In this document: positions 1 through 11,105 of the stretch, piece after piece | Numbering within the stretch: the first letter of the stretch is position 1 | How the letters are laid out: each line of letters opens with the position of its first letter | Assembly (NCBI RefSeq): GCF_049898325.1 | Contig: NZ_JAFCXL010000004.1 | Coordinates: 206,604-270,603, forward strand | Length of the DNA stretch: 64,000 nucleotides | Direction of reading: 5' to 3' | DNA from: JAFCUW01 sp049898325 | Lineage (GTDB): Bacteria > Pseudomonadota > Gammaproteobacteria > Burkholderiales > Burkholderiaceae_D | Made by a program: the position numbers and the translations under genes | Notes under the pieces: generated by a model | Databases searched by the model: none | What the model was told of the DNA's origin: nothing | Seen by the model: only the letters and a program-made list of their open reading frames with translations

Positions 1-446
1 GTTGTCGACATGGCATGGGGGTTGCCCATCGCGGCCGCCCTCTGAAAAAAGGCGAAGGCGCGATCGACATTGCCGAATACGCCAGTGCCGTTGAGGTAAT
101 AGGTGCCCATCCTGTCGTAGGCGGCCGGTACGCCCAGTTCCATGGCATCCGATACGAGCATCATCGCCTCGTCGTCCCCATTTGGCCGATCGCGGCCTTC
201 CACGTAGAGGCTCGCCAAATTGAGCATGGCTTTCCAGTGATGTCGTTCCGCGGCCTGCCGGGTCAGCTGAACGATTTTCTGGTAATCCCGATCATCGACA
301 AAGGTGGACGAATCTTCCATCGCGCGCGCCTCCAGCAACCAGTCGTCGGCTTGCGCATCGATGGGCGGCACCTTGCTCGCCTCGGTCTGGCATTCGAACG
401 AAGCAATGTGCGGATCATTAAGGCGCCTGTATTCTTGCCGGATTGT
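1..446 (-). pseudogene. Sel1-repeat protein fragment (DUF6396-like), N-terminus missing, runs off the window
   Basis: The minus strand is open without a stop from 446 to the window edge. It reads like the Sel1/TPR-like proteins common in Oxalobacteraceae, with segments such as DDRDYQKIVQLTRQAAERHH, WKAMLNLASLYVEGRD and GVPAAYDRMGTYYLNGTGV, which are helical Sel1-type repeats. Members I know of this type start with a secretion or lipoprotein signal. Here an in-frame TAA at 447-449 blocks the frame just upstream of the conserved part, there is no ATG before an internal one near 318, and no signal peptide appears in another frame upstream. I therefore read it as N-terminally truncated. The C-terminus lies outside the window, so function cannot be judged. 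Confidence 0.6.
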
Positions 447-454
447 TTATCCGG
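438..454. other. Small perfect hairpin at the break point of the Sel1 fragment
   Basis: CCGGAT (438-443), a 5-nt loop and ATCCGG (449-454) form a perfect 6-bp stem. It contains the TAA that closes the truncated Sel1 frame, so it may mark the old rearrangement end. There is no T-run, so an intrinsic terminator is not supported. Confidence 0.4.
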
Positions 455-561
455 CCCGAATGCGCGCAAACACACTGAAGGGCCGCCACCTGCCTCGCTA
501 CCATTGGTGTTCAAGCACGTGGCCAGCCCGAAAAGGCCGCCAACCCAACCTGGAGATCGTC

Positions 562-1602
562 ATGACACAAACAATGCAAGCCGCCCTCGTCGAAGCCTTC
601 GGTCAAGCGCTGGTGATCCGCGAAGTACCCGTCCCGCAAGCCGGTCCTGGCCAGATCCTGGTAAAAACCGAAGCCTGCGGCGTCTGCCATACGGACCTGC
701 ACGCGGCCAATGGCGACTGGCCGCTGCGCCCGGCCTTGCCTTTCATTCCCGGCCACGAAGGGATCGGCATCGTCACCGCGGTGGGCGCCGGCGTGACGAG
801 CGTGCGCGAAGGCGACCGGGTCGGCGTGCCGTGGCTGTATTCGGCCTGCGGCCATTGCGAATACTGCCTGTCGGCGCGCGAACCCGTGTGCGCCGAGGCG
901 CAGTTCGGCGGCTATACCAAAAACGGCGGCTTTGCCGAGTACATCGTCGCCGACCCCAATTATGTGGCGCACATCCCGGCCGGCCTGGGCGCGCGCGAAG
1001 CGGCGCCGCTCATTTGCGCCGGCATCACCGTCTACAAGGGCATCAAGGAAACCCAGGCCCGGCCCGGCGAGTGGATCGTCATTTCCGGCATCGGCGGCCT
1101 GGGCCACCTGGCCATCCAGTACGCCAAGGCGATGGGCCTGCAGGTGTGCGCGGTCGATATCGACAAGGGCAAGCTGGCACACGCCAAGCTGCTGGGCGCG
1201 GCCGTGATCATCAATGCGCTCGACAGCGACGCCATCGAGGCCGTGAAAATGGCCACCGGCGGCGGCGCCCACGGTGTGCTCATCACGGCGCCTTCGCTGG
1301 CCGCCTTCCGCCAGGGCGTGGCGATGACGCGCAAGTGGGGCACCTGCGTGCTGGTCGGCTTGCCGCCCGGTGAATTTCCCACCCCCTTGTTTGACGTGGT
1401 GGCCAACTGCATCACCATCCGCGGCTCGTTTGTGGGCAGCCGGCGCGACATGGCCGAGGCGCTGGCCTTCGCCGTCGACGGCAAGGTCAAGGCGGACATC
1501 GAACTGCAACCGCTATCGGCTATCAACGAGGTCTTTACCCGGCTCGAACACGGCCAGGTGCCGTCGCGGGTGGTGATCGATTTCGCTCCCGCCGGGAAGT
1601 GA
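562..1602 (+). CDS. adhP: Zinc-dependent alcohol dehydrogenase, AdhP type
   Basis: This 346-residue protein is a medium-chain, NAD-dependent alcohol dehydrogenase, expected to interconvert primary alcohols and aldehydes in the cytoplasm. Visible features are the GVCHTD catalytic zinc site (Cys42), the GHE motif (His65-Glu66), a structural zinc lobe with Cys96, 99, 102 and 110, a third catalytic-zinc ligand near Cys152, and a Rossmann GIGGLG at 176-181. The ATG at 562 follows GGAG at 552-555 and gives the usual family length; the frame is open further upstream but that part has no ADH similarity. Its TGA overlaps the GTG start of the HlyD-family gene, so it is probably the first cistron of the efflux unit. 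The coupling of an ADH to this exporter is unusual. Confidence 0.93.
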   Translation: MTQTMQAALVEAFGQALVIREVPVPQAGPGQILVKTEACGVCHTDLHAANGDWPLRPALPFIPGHEGIGIVTAVGAGVTSVREGDRVGVPWLYSACGHCEYCLSAREPVCAEAQFGGYTKNGGFAEYIVADPNYVAHIPAGLGAREAAPLICAGITVYKGIKETQARPGEWIVISGIGGLGHLAIQYAKAMGLQVCAVDIDKGKLAHAKLLGAAVIINALDSDAIEAVKMATGGGAHGVLITAPSLAAFRQGVAMTRKWGTCVLVGLPPGEFPTPLFDVVANCITIRGSFVGSRRDMAEALAFAVDGKVKADIELQPLSAINEVFTRLEHGQVPSRVVIDFAPAGK

Positions 1603-2744
1603 CCGACACAGTCACCGCGCCCGCCGCCGCGGCGACGCCGGACGCGGCGCCAACGCCGGCGCCGACAGCGCCTGGATTGCTCGCCGGTGCCCGGGCCAAG
1701 TGGATGGCCGGCGCCAGCCTGGCGGCCTTGTTGGCCATCGGCGTTGGCAGCTGGTATGTGCTGCGGCCCAGCGGCCCCGGGCCCGGCTTTGTCAGCGGTA
1801 ACGGCCGCATCGAGGCCACCGAGACCGATGTCGCCACCCGCGTCGGCGGCCGGGTCGACACCATCGTCGTGCGCGAGGGCGATGTGGTCCAGGCCGGCCA
1901 GCTGCTGGCGACGATGCGCGACGAACCCTTGATGGCCCAGCGCGACGAGGCGCGCGCGCGCCAGCAGCAGGCCAGCGACAACGTCGGCGCCCTGCAGGCG
2001 CAGGTGGCGATGCGCCAGAGCGAGCAGCTGGCCGCCAGCGCCGTGGTGCGCCAGCGCGCGAGCGATCTCGACGCCGCGCGCCGGCGCCTGGCCCGCTCGG
2101 AGCGGCTGGCAGCCGCCGGCGCCGCCTCGGTGCAGGAACTCGACCGCGCCCGTGTCGGTGGCGCCGAAGCGGTGCTGGCGGCCGCCGTCGCCCAGGTCGA
2201 CGCCGCCGCCGCCGCCATCGGCGCGGCGCGCGCGCAGGTGGTGGGCGCCCGTTCGGCGGTGGTGGCGGCGCTGGCCACCACCGCGCGGGTCGACGCCGAC
2301 ATCACCGACAATGCCCTGCGCGCGCCCGCCGCGGGACGGGTGCAGTACCGCGTCGCCGAGCCTGGCGAAGTGCTGGCCGCGGGCGGCAAGGTGCTCAACC
2401 TGGTCGACCTGGGCGACGTCTATCTGACCTTCTTCCTGCCCGAAGCGGCCGTGGGCAAGCTGGCCATCGGCAGCGAGGTGCGGCTGGTGCTCGACGGCGC
2501 GCCTGTGCAGGTGCTGCCGGCCACCATCTCGTTTGTCGCCAGTACGGCGCAATTTACCCCCAAGACGGTGGAGACGGCCAGCGAGCGCCAGCGGCTGATG
2601 TTTCGCGTCAAGGCGCAACTGGGCCGCGCCCTGCTGCTGCGCCAGCAGGGCCGCGTCAAACCCGGCTTGCCGGGCGTGGCCTGGGTGCGGCTCGATGCGG
2701 CCCAGCCGTGGCCGGCCCAGCTGGCCCTGACGGCGGCGCCGTGA
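1599..2744 (+). CDS. HlyD-family periplasmic adaptor (membrane fusion protein), YhiI type
   Basis: This 381-residue protein is a type I secretion/efflux adaptor that would link an inner-membrane ABC permease to an outer-membrane channel. A cytoplasmic Ala/Pro-rich N-terminus is followed by one membrane anchor at about residues 33-52, a lipoyl half-motif (GRIEATETDVATRVGGRVD region), a long alanine/arginine-rich coiled-coil hairpin at about 105-225, the second lipoyl half and a beta-barrel domain. The start is GTG at 1599 inside the adhP stop (GTGA overlap). The end overlaps the next gene in the same way, so the four genes look translationally coupled. The order adaptor, double-ABC/permease, permease matches yhiI-rbbA-yhhJ of enterobacteria. 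The substrate is unknown. Confidence 0.88.
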   Translation: MTDTVTAPAAAATPDAAPTPAPTAPGLLAGARAKWMAGASLAALLAIGVGSWYVLRPSGPGPGFVSGNGRIEATETDVATRVGGRVDTIVVREGDVVQAGQLLATMRDEPLMAQRDEARARQQQASDNVGALQAQVAMRQSEQLAASAVVRQRASDLDAARRRLARSERLAAAGAASVQELDRARVGGAEAVLAAAVAQVDAAAAAIGAARAQVVGARSAVVAALATTARVDADITDNALRAPAAGRVQYRVAEPGEVLAAGGKVLNLVDLGDVYLTFFLPEAAVGKLAIGSEVRLVLDGAPVQVLPATISFVASTAQFTPKTVETASERQRLMFRVKAQLGRALLLRQQGRVKPGLPGVAWVRLDAAQPWPAQLALTAAP

Positions 2745-5491
2745 ACGAGGCGGCCGCGCCGGTGATCCGCCTGCGCGCGGTGACGCTGCATTACGACAAG
2801 ACGATCGCGCTCGACGGCGTCGACCTGGCGCTGCCGGCGGGCGCCATGATCGGCCTGATCGGCCCCGATGGCGTGGGCAAATCGAGCCTGATGGCGCTGG
2901 TGGCGGGCGCCCGCGCCGTGCAAGCGGGGACGGTGGAGGTGCTGGGCGGTGACATGGCCGCCAAGGCGCACCGCGACGCCGTCTGCGCGCGCATCGCCTA
3001 CATGCCGCAGGGCCTGGGCAAGAACCTGTACCCGACGCTGTCGGTGGAAGAAAATCTGCAGTTTTTCGCGCGCCTGTTCGGCCATGACCGGCACGAACGG
3101 CGCCGCCGCATCGACAGCCTGGCCGGCAGCACCGGCCTGTTGCCCTTCCTCGAGCGCGCCGCCGGCCAGCTTTCCGGCGGCATGAAACAAAAGCTGGGCC
3201 TGTGCTGCTCCCTGATCCACGATCCCGACCTGTTGATCCTCGATGAGCCGACCACCGGCGTCGACCCGCTGGCGCGCGCGCGCTTCTGGGACCTGATTGG
3301 AGCAATCCGCGCCGCCCGGCCCGGCATGAGCGTGCTGGTGGCGACCGCCTACATGGAAGAAGCCGAGCGCTTCGACCTGCTGGTCGCGCTCGACGCCGGC
3401 CGCGTGCTCGCGCGCGGCACCCCGGCGGCGCTGCTGGCCGCCAGTTCCAGCGCCACGCTGGAAGACGCCTTCATCGCGCTGTTGCCGGAAGGGCGACGGC
3501 GCGGCCACCAGCCGGTGCAGATCACGCCCCTGCCGGCGGAAAACGCGGCCAGCCGCGCCGCAGGCCTGGCCATCGAGGCGCGTGGCCTCTGCAAGCGCTT
3601 CGGCGACTTTTGCGCGGTCGACCAGGTCAGCTTCCAGATTCGCCGCGGCGAGATTTTCGGCTTTCTCGGCTCGAACGGCTGCGGCAAATCGACCACCATG
3701 AAAATGCTCACGGGCCTGCTGCCGGCCAGCGCCGGCCAGGCGCTGCTGTTCGGCCAGTCCGTGCGCGCGGGCGACCTGGCGGCGCGGCACCAGGTCGGCT
3801 ACATGTCGCAGGCGTTTTCCCTGTACCAGGAATTGACGGTGCGCCAGAACCTGGTGCTGCACGCGCGCCTGTTCCAGGTGCCGCCGGCGCAGATCGATCC
3901 GCGCATCCTGGCGCTGGCCACGCGCTTCGACCTGCTGGGCGTGCTCGATAGCTTGCCCGAGACGCTGCCGCTGGGCGTGCGCCAGCGCCTGTCGCTGGCG
4001 GTGGCCGTGGTCCACCAGCCGCGCCTGCTGATACTCGACGAACCCACATCGGGCGTCGACCCCATCGCGCGCGACAATTTCTGGCGCCTGATGATCGAGC
4101 TGGCGCGGCGCGACGGCGTCACCATCTTCATCTCCACCCATTTCATGAACGAGGCGGCGCGCTGCGACCGCATCGCGCTGATGCACGCCGGCCGGGTGCT
4201 GGTGACGGCCCCGCCCGCCGAACTGGCGCGCCAGCGCGGCGTGGCGACGCTCGAGCAGGCGTTTATCAGTTACCTGGTGGAGGCCGGTGGCGAGGCAGCG
4301 CCGGCGCCGGCGCCGCTGGTGTCGCCGGCTGTGGTGGCGGGGGCAAGCGGGGCGCCGCGGCGGCGCTGGTTCAGCCTGAACCGGGCCCTCAGCTATGCCT
4401 GGCGCGAAGCGCTCGAACTGCGCCATGACCCGGTGCGCGCCACGCTGGCGCTGGGCGGCTCGCTGCTGCTGTTGCTGGTGATCGGCTACGGCATCAGCCT
4501 GGATGTGGAAAACCTCAATTTTGCCGTGCTCGATCGCGACCAGAGTGGCAGCAGTCGCAGCTACGCGCTCAACCTGGCTGGTTCGCGCTATTTTACCGAG
4601 CAGGCGCCGCTGACCGACGGCGCCGCGCTCGACGCGCGCATGCGCAGCGGCGAGCTGGCGCTGGCCCTGGAAATACCGCCCGGCTTCGGCCGCCGCGTCG
4701 CCCGCGGCGAAGCCGTCAGCGTCGGCGCCTGGGTTGATGGCGCCATGCCGCAGCGGGGCGAAACGGCGCAGAGCTACCTGGTGGCGATGCACCAGCTGTG
4801 GCTGGCCGAACATGCGCGCGCCAGCGTGGGCGCGCATGCCGGCAGCGCGGTCGACATCCTCACCCGCTTTCGCTACAACCCCGACGTCAAGAGCTTGCCG
4901 GCGATGGTGCCGGCGGTGATACCGCTGTTGCTGCTGATGCTGCCGGCGATGCTGGCGGCGCTGTCGGTGGTGCGCGAGAAGGAAATGGGCTCGATCCTCA
5001 ACCTGTACGTCACCCCCGTCACCCGCAGCGAATTCTTGATCGGCAAGCAAGCACCGTACGTGCTGCTGGCGATGCTCAATTATTTGCTGATGACGCTGTT
5101 CGCGGTGACGGTGTTCGGGGTGCCCCTGAAGGGCAGTTTTCTCAGCCTGAGCGTGGCGGCCCTGCTGTACGTGCTGTGCGCCACCGGGATCGGCCTGCTG
5201 GCCTCGACCTTCACCCGCAGCCAGATTTCGGCCATCTTCCTCACCCTGATCGGCACCATGATCCCCGCCATCCAGTTTGCCGGGCTGATCAATCCGGTCA
5301 GTTCGCTCGAGGGCGTGGGGCGGCTGATTGGCACGGCCTATCCGGCCACCCACATGCTGGCCATCAGCCGGGGCGTGTTCAACAAGGCGCTGGGCTGGCA
5401 GGCCTTGCGCGCCGACTACCTGGCGCTGCTGCTGGCGCTGCCGCTGATCCTGGGCCTGGCGATTGCGCTGCTGAGAAAGCAGGAGCGATGA
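2741..5491 (+). CDS. rbbA: Double ABC ATPase fused to permease, RbbA/YhiH type
   Basis: A 916-residue protein with two ABC ATPase domains followed by an ABC-2 permease. Domain 1 has Walker A GPDGVGKS (41-48), signature QLSGGMKQK and Walker B LLILDEP. Domain 2 (about 270-500) has Walker A GSNGCGKST and Walker B LLILDEP, but its signature is degenerate (LPLGVRQR instead of LSGGQ). The C-terminal part (about 540-916) has one N-terminal transmembrane helix, a large extracytoplasmic domain and five further helices. GTG at 2741 overlaps the previous stop (GTGA) and is preferred to an ATG at 2708 that lies within the upstream gene. E. coli RbbA is a ribosome-associated ATPase; the genomic partners here argue for an efflux pump. 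One functional and one degenerate ATP site would be expected. Confidence 0.88.
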   Translation: MNEAAAPVIRLRAVTLHYDKTIALDGVDLALPAGAMIGLIGPDGVGKSSLMALVAGARAVQAGTVEVLGGDMAAKAHRDAVCARIAYMPQGLGKNLYPTLSVEENLQFFARLFGHDRHERRRRIDSLAGSTGLLPFLERAAGQLSGGMKQKLGLCCSLIHDPDLLILDEPTTGVDPLARARFWDLIGAIRAARPGMSVLVATAYMEEAERFDLLVALDAGRVLARGTPAALLAASSSATLEDAFIALLPEGRRRGHQPVQITPLPAENAASRAAGLAIEARGLCKRFGDFCAVDQVSFQIRRGEIFGFLGSNGCGKSTTMKMLTGLLPASAGQALLFGQSVRAGDLAARHQVGYMSQAFSLYQELTVRQNLVLHARLFQVPPAQIDPRILALATRFDLLGVLDSLPETLPLGVRQRLSLAVAVVHQPRLLILDEPTSGVDPIARDNFWRLMIELARRDGVTIFISTHFMNEAARCDRIALMHAGRVLVTAPPAELARQRGVATLEQAFISYLVEAGGEAAPAPAPLVSPAVVAGASGAPRRRWFSLNRALSYAWREALELRHDPVRATLALGGSLLLLLVIGYGISLDVENLNFAVLDRDQSGSSRSYALNLAGSRYFTEQAPLTDGAALDARMRSGELALALEIPPGFGRRVARGEAVSVGAWVDGAMPQRGETAQSYLVAMHQLWLAEHARASVGAHAGSAVDILTRFRYNPDVKSLPAMVPAVIPLLLLMLPAMLAALSVVREKEMGSILNLYVTPVTRSEFLIGKQAPYVLLAMLNYLLMTLFAVTVFGVPLKGSFLSLSVAALLYVLCATGIGLLASTFTRSQISAIFLTLIGTMIPAIQFAGLINPVSSLEGVGRLIGTAYPATHMLAISRGVFNKALGWQALRADYLALLLALPLILGLAIALLRKQER

Positions 5492-6639
5492 AGATGCCGG
5501 GCACAGGGGCGGCGCGCCTCGACAACATCTACCGGCTGGGGGTGAAGGAGTTGTGGACCCTGTTGCGCGACCCGATGATGCTGCTGCTGATCGTCTATAC
5601 CTTCAGCGCATCCGTGTACGTGGCCGCCACCGCCCAGCCGGAGACGCTGCACCGGGCCGCCATCGCCATCGTCGACATGGATGCGTCGCCGCTGTCGGCG
5701 CGCCTGGTCGCCGCGTTTGCGCCGCCCCAGTTCACCACCCCGGTGCTGATCGACGGCGGCGCCGCCGACGCTGGTCTCGACAGCGGCGACTACACTTTCG
5801 TGCTCGACATTCCCGCCAATTTTCAGCGCGACCTGCTGGCCGGGCGCGGCGCGGCGCTGCAACTGAACGTCGACGCCACCCGCATGAGCCAGGCGTTTGG
5901 CGGCAGCGGCTACATTGCCCAGATCGCCGCGGCCGAAATCACCGACTTCGGCGTGCGCGAGCATGGCCTTGTGGTGGCGGCGCCGGCGATCACGCTGGTC
6001 GCGCGCGCGCGCTTCAATCCCACGCTGGCGCAGTCCTGGTTTGGCAGCGTGATGGAAGTGATCAACAACGTCACCATGCTGTCGGTGATACTGACCGGCG
6101 CGGCGCTGATCCGCGAGCGCGAGCACGGCACCATCGAACACCTGCTGGTGATGCCCGTCACGCCCGCCGACATCATCCTGGCCAAGGTCTGGTCGATGGG
6201 GCTGGTGGTGCTGGCGGCGGCTGCGCTGTCGCTGATTTTTATTGTCCGCGGCGCCCTGCAGGTGCCCTTGCAGGGCTCGGCCTGCTTGCTGCTGCTGGGC
6301 GCCACCCTGCACCTGTGCGCCACCACCGCCATGGGCATCCTGATGGCGACGGTGGCGCGCAGCATGCCGCAGTTCGGCATGCTGGTGATCCTGATCCTGC
6401 TGCCCCTGCAATTGCTGTCGGGCGGCGTGACGGCGCGCGAGAGCATGCCGGCGGCGCTGCAAACGATCATGCAGGCGGCGCCCACCACCCATTTCGTCGC
6501 GCTGGCCCAGGCGATTGTCTACCGTGGCGCCGGCATGGCGGTGGTGTGGCCCCACCTGCTGGCGCTGATCGCGATCGCCGCCGTGCTGTTCGGCGGCTCC
6601 TTGCTGCTGTTTCGGCGCCGGGTGGCGCAGATGGCGTGA
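5488..6639 (+). CDS. yhhJ: ABC-2 type permease, YhhJ type
   Basis: A 383-residue ABC-2 transporter permease: one helix near residues 25-45, a periplasmic domain of about 130 residues, then five membrane helices (about 185-375), with the conserved EREHGTIEHLLVMPV loop. ATG at 5488 overlaps the TGA of the RbbA-type gene (ATGA). It would be the second half of the membrane channel, since the double-ABC protein carries the other permease. The gene converges with a minus-strand gene only 9 bp away, and no clear terminator is seen between them. Confidence 0.88.
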   Translation: MKMPGTGAARLDNIYRLGVKELWTLLRDPMMLLLIVYTFSASVYVAATAQPETLHRAAIAIVDMDASPLSARLVAAFAPPQFTTPVLIDGGAADAGLDSGDYTFVLDIPANFQRDLLAGRGAALQLNVDATRMSQAFGGSGYIAQIAAAEITDFGVREHGLVVAAPAITLVARARFNPTLAQSWFGSVMEVINNVTMLSVILTGAALIREREHGTIEHLLVMPVTPADIILAKVWSMGLVVLAAAALSLIFIVRGALQVPLQGSACLLLLGATLHLCATTAMGILMATVARSMPQFGMLVILILLPLQLLSGGVTARESMPAALQTIMQAAPTTHFVALAQAIVYRGAGMAVVWPHLLALIAIAAVLFGGSLLLFRRRVAQMA

Positions 6640-6648
6640 GGTTCGAAC

Positions 6649-7092
6649 TTATCGACTACGCACGATGACCGCGCTGTCGTAGCTAAAGCGCGGCATGGCC
6701 TTGAGCGAGGCCTGCGAGGCTCCCGGCAGGTGCAGCAGGCCCTTGCGGTCGGTGACTGCGGCGAACGGCAAGGCGACCGCGTGGCCGCCGATTTCAGCGT
6801 GGCCGCCCACGCCGATGATCAGCACGAAGGGCGCGGCGGCGCTCGTCACCACCAGGTCGATCACCGTGCCGATCTGCTCGCCCCCGTCATCGTAGATGGG
6901 GCGTCCCAGCAGGCCGCGCTGGACGCTCCAGCCCTTGACGGGCGTGGCCGAGGAGGGCAATTGCATGGTGACGATGGTGCTGGCGCGGCTGGCCTGGGCG
7001 TGGGCGACGCCCGGCGCCAGCGCCAGCGCCAGCGCGGCGCCAAGGCAGGCCAGGATCGTCGAGGCCGGACGGCATAAGAAAGAGGGTGGCAT
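6649..7092 (-). CDS. Secreted PRC-barrel domain protein
   Basis: A 147-residue protein with a signal peptide (about residues 1-32, ending AVAHA-like GVAHA) and a PRC-barrel fold recognisable from LLGRPIYDDGGEQIGTVIDL and a later VLIIGVGG segment. Proteins of this type are small periplasmic or surface-associated beta-barrels with few assigned functions. The start at 7092 has GGAG six bases upstream; a longer frame to 7167 adds no similarity. It is the last gene of the minus-strand unit, 75 bp after dnaK, and a weak copy of the local 14-bp palindrome (AGTGTGAAGCGCGC, 7151-7164) lies about 60-70 bp upstream, so it may also have its own promoter. Confidence 0.75.
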   Translation of the reverse strand: MPPSFLCRPASTILACLGAALALALAPGVAHAQASRASTIVTMQLPSSATPVKGWSVQRGLLGRPIYDDGGEQIGTVIDLVVTSAAAPFVLIIGVGGHAEIGGHAVALPFAAVTDRKGLLHLPGASQASLKAMPRFSYDSAVIVRSR

Positions 7093-7167
7093 AAGATACT
7101 CCAGGTGGTATGCGATAAGGGGACAGCAGGCAGCCATCGCGGCTGCCCGCCAGTGTGAAGCGCGCAA

Positions 7168-9051
<1,884 letters not shown>

Positions 9052-9095
9052 GATGTTGTTCTTTCTTTGTGGGTTAGTGAAAGGGAAGGGGGGCT

Positions 9096-10055
9096 TTATT
9101 TGGGCCAGCCCTGCTGGTGGCGTGCCAGCAGCAGGGCGATGGCGCAGGAGCCCAGTCGCGCCAGCGTGGGATCGGCGCGGCTGGTGAGGATGATGGGCAC
9201 GCGCGCGCCCAGCACGATGCCGGCCATCTGCGCGCCGCCCAGGTATTCGAGCTGCTTGGCGAGCATATTGCCCGCCTCGATGTCGGGCACCAGCAGGATG
9301 TCGGCGTGGCCGGCGACGGGCGAAATGATGCCCTTGATGAGGGCGGCCGACGCCGACACGGCATTGTCGAAGGCCAGCGGGCCGTCGAGCAGGGCGCCGC
9401 GGATCTGGCCCCGCTCGGCCATCTTGCACAAGGCCGCCGCGTCGAGCGTCGACTGCATGGCGGGATTGACGGTTTCGACGGCGCACAGCAGCGCCACCCG
9501 GGGCCGCACGATGCCCAGCGCGCGCACCATGTCGACAGCGTTTTGTACGATGTCGCGCTTGGCCGCCAGGTCGGGGCTGATGTTCAGGGCGGCGTCGGTG
9601 ATGAACAGCCAGCGCGGATAGGCGGGGGCGTCGATGGCGAACACGTGGCTCATGCGGCGCCCCGTGCGCAGGCGCGCCTGCGGCGCCACCACCGCGTGCA
9701 TCAATTCGTCCGTGTGCAGGCTGCCCTTCATCAGCGCTTCGACCTGGCCGTCGCCGGCCATTGCCGCCGCCGCCTCGGCAGCGGCCGCGCTGTGCTCGAC
9801 GTTGACGACCTCGATGCCGGTCAGGTCGATGCCGGCGCTATCGGCGGCGGCGTGGATCTTGTGCGCCGGCCCCACCAGCACCGGCACGATCAGGCCCAGA
9901 TGCGCCGCGTCGACGGCCGCCGTCAGGGCGTGCGTGTCGACCGGATGGACCACCGCCGTGCGCAGCGGCGGCATGCCGGCCGTCATGGCAATGAGCTTGC
10001 GGTAGCCAGTGCCGCTCTGGTGGCCTGAGGCGGGCGGGTGGATCAGTTCTGTCAT
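9096..10055 (-). CDS. Phosphate acetyl/butyryltransferase family protein
   Basis: A 319-residue member of the PTA/PTB family, which moves an acyl group between CoA and phosphate. Visible family segments are MKGSLHTDELMHAV, FITDAALNISPD, DGPLAFDNAVS and the C-terminal LGARVPIILTSRAD. It has only the catalytic domain, as in phosphate butyryltransferases and the C-terminal half of the fused enoyl-CoA hydratase/PTA proteins. In this operon it would draw acetyl-CoA made by the pyruvate:ferredoxin oxidoreductase toward acetyl phosphate. No acetate kinase gene is in the window. It starts 14 bp after the dihydroorotate dehydrogenase-like gene. Acyl specificity cannot be told from sequence. Confidence 0.82.
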   Translation of the reverse strand: MTELIHPPASGHQSGTGYRKLIAMTAGMPPLRTAVVHPVDTHALTAAVDAAHLGLIVPVLVGPAHKIHAAADSAGIDLTGIEVVNVEHSAAAAEAAAAMAGDGQVEALMKGSLHTDELMHAVVAPQARLRTGRRMSHVFAIDAPAYPRWLFITDAALNISPDLAAKRDIVQNAVDMVRALGIVRPRVALLCAVETVNPAMQSTLDAAALCKMAERGQIRGALLDGPLAFDNAVSASAALIKGIISPVAGHADILLVPDIEAGNMLAKQLEYLGGAQMAGIVLGARVPIILTSRADPTLARLGSCAIALLLARHQQGWPK

Positions 10056-10069
10056 GGGATGGTCTTTCC

Positions 10070-11104
10070 TCAGATATGACGCACGGGCGGCATCTGCCCG
10101 TTGTGGGCGGGCGTGCTCTGGTAGCCCTGCAGGATGTCAATGTAATTGGCGCGCTGGTACTCCTCGGGACGGGCGCAGTTGCCCTGGGCGAGCAGCCCGC
10201 GCATGCGCGTCAGGTCGTCCATGTCGCGCTGCGCCAGCCACTGCTTGAGGCCATCGACGAGGGTGCGCATGTGGCCCACGCCGTGTTCGAGCAGGGCCGA
10301 GGTGGTCATGACGACATCGGCGCCGGCCAGCAGGTACTGGACGACGTCGTCGGCGCTGTGCACGCCCGTGCTGGCGGCCAGCGAGGCGTTGATGCGCCCG
10401 TGCAGGATGGCGATCCACAACAGCGGCAGGCGCATCTCGGACGGGTGGCTCAGCTCGAGCTGCTTGCGGATTTTCAGGCGCACGGTGTCGATGTCGGGCT
10501 GGTAGAAACGGTTGAACAGCACCAGCGCATCGGCGCCGGCGCCGGCCAGTTCGATGGCGAAGTGGCCCGGCGCGCTGAAGTAGGGGCTGAGCTTGACGGC
10601 GAGCGGGATGCGCACGCGCTGGCGCACGGCGGCGACGATGTCGAGGTAGCGCTGCTCGACGGCGCGGCCGTCCAGCGACAGGTCGGCGGCGACAAAATAC
10701 ATGTTCAATTCGAGCGCGGCGGCGCCGGCGTCCTCGAGCTGGCGCGCGTAATTGACCCAGCTTCCCACGCTGGCGCCGTTCAGGCTGGCGATCACGGGAA
10801 TGGCCAGCTGGCGGCTGGCGTCGCGCACCAGGTCGATGTATTGCACCGCCTGCAGCTGATGGCGGGCCGGCGCCGGCAGGTAGCTGGCCGCCTCGGGCGA
10901 GTTGTGGGCGCCGGCGCCGCTCAACGCTTCATCGCGGCGCGCCTGCGCTTCGAGCTGCTCGGCGAACAGCGAGGGCAGCACCACCGCGCCGGCGCCGGCG
11001 TCCTGCAGGGCCAGCAGCTTGGGGAGTTCGGAGGTCAGCGGCGAGGCCGAGGCCACCAGCGGTGAGTGCAATAGCAGGCCCATGTAGGGGGTCGTCAGGT
11101 TCAT
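10070..11104 (-). CDS. Dihydroorotate dehydrogenase-like flavoprotein
   Basis: A 344-residue TIM-barrel FMN protein resembling class 1 dihydroorotate dehydrogenases and the PreA type. Typical segments are NLTTPYMGLLLHSPLVASAS, PVIASLNGASVGSWVNYA, LELNMYFVAAD, IPLAVKLSPYFS and a phosphate-binding end around LAGADVVMTTSALL. It is unlikely to be the housekeeping PyrD, because it lies between nifJ and the phosphotransacetylase gene. A DHOD-like protein beside nifJ is a pairing I know from other bacteria, without an established reaction. Its start lies one base beyond the nifJ stop, so co-translation is likely. Substrate and electron partner are unknown. Confidence 0.8.
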   Translation of the reverse strand: MNLTTPYMGLLLHSPLVASASPLTSELPKLLALQDAGAGAVVLPSLFAEQLEAQARRDEALSGAGAHNSPEAASYLPAPARHQLQAVQYIDLVRDASRQLAIPVIASLNGASVGSWVNYARQLEDAGAAALELNMYFVAADLSLDGRAVEQRYLDIVAAVRQRVRIPLAVKLSPYFSAPGHFAIELAGAGADALVLFNRFYQPDIDTVRLKIRKQLELSHPSEMRLPLLWIAILHGRINASLAASTGVHSADDVVQYLLAGADVVMTTSALLEHGVGHMRTLVDGLKQWLAQRDMDDLTRMRGLLAQGNCARPEEYQRANYIDILQGYQSTPAHNGQMPPVRHI

Positions 11105-11105
11105 G

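Noticed and set aside
15..1373. 452-codon plus-strand frame over the left edge and adhP
   Set aside because: It is out of frame with adhP, whose residues are conserved throughout, and antisense to the Sel1 fragment.
2420..5353. 977-codon open frame on the minus strand
   Set aside because: It is antisense to the well-conserved RbbA-type gene, has a His/Gln/Arg-rich composition with no fold and arises from the high GC content.
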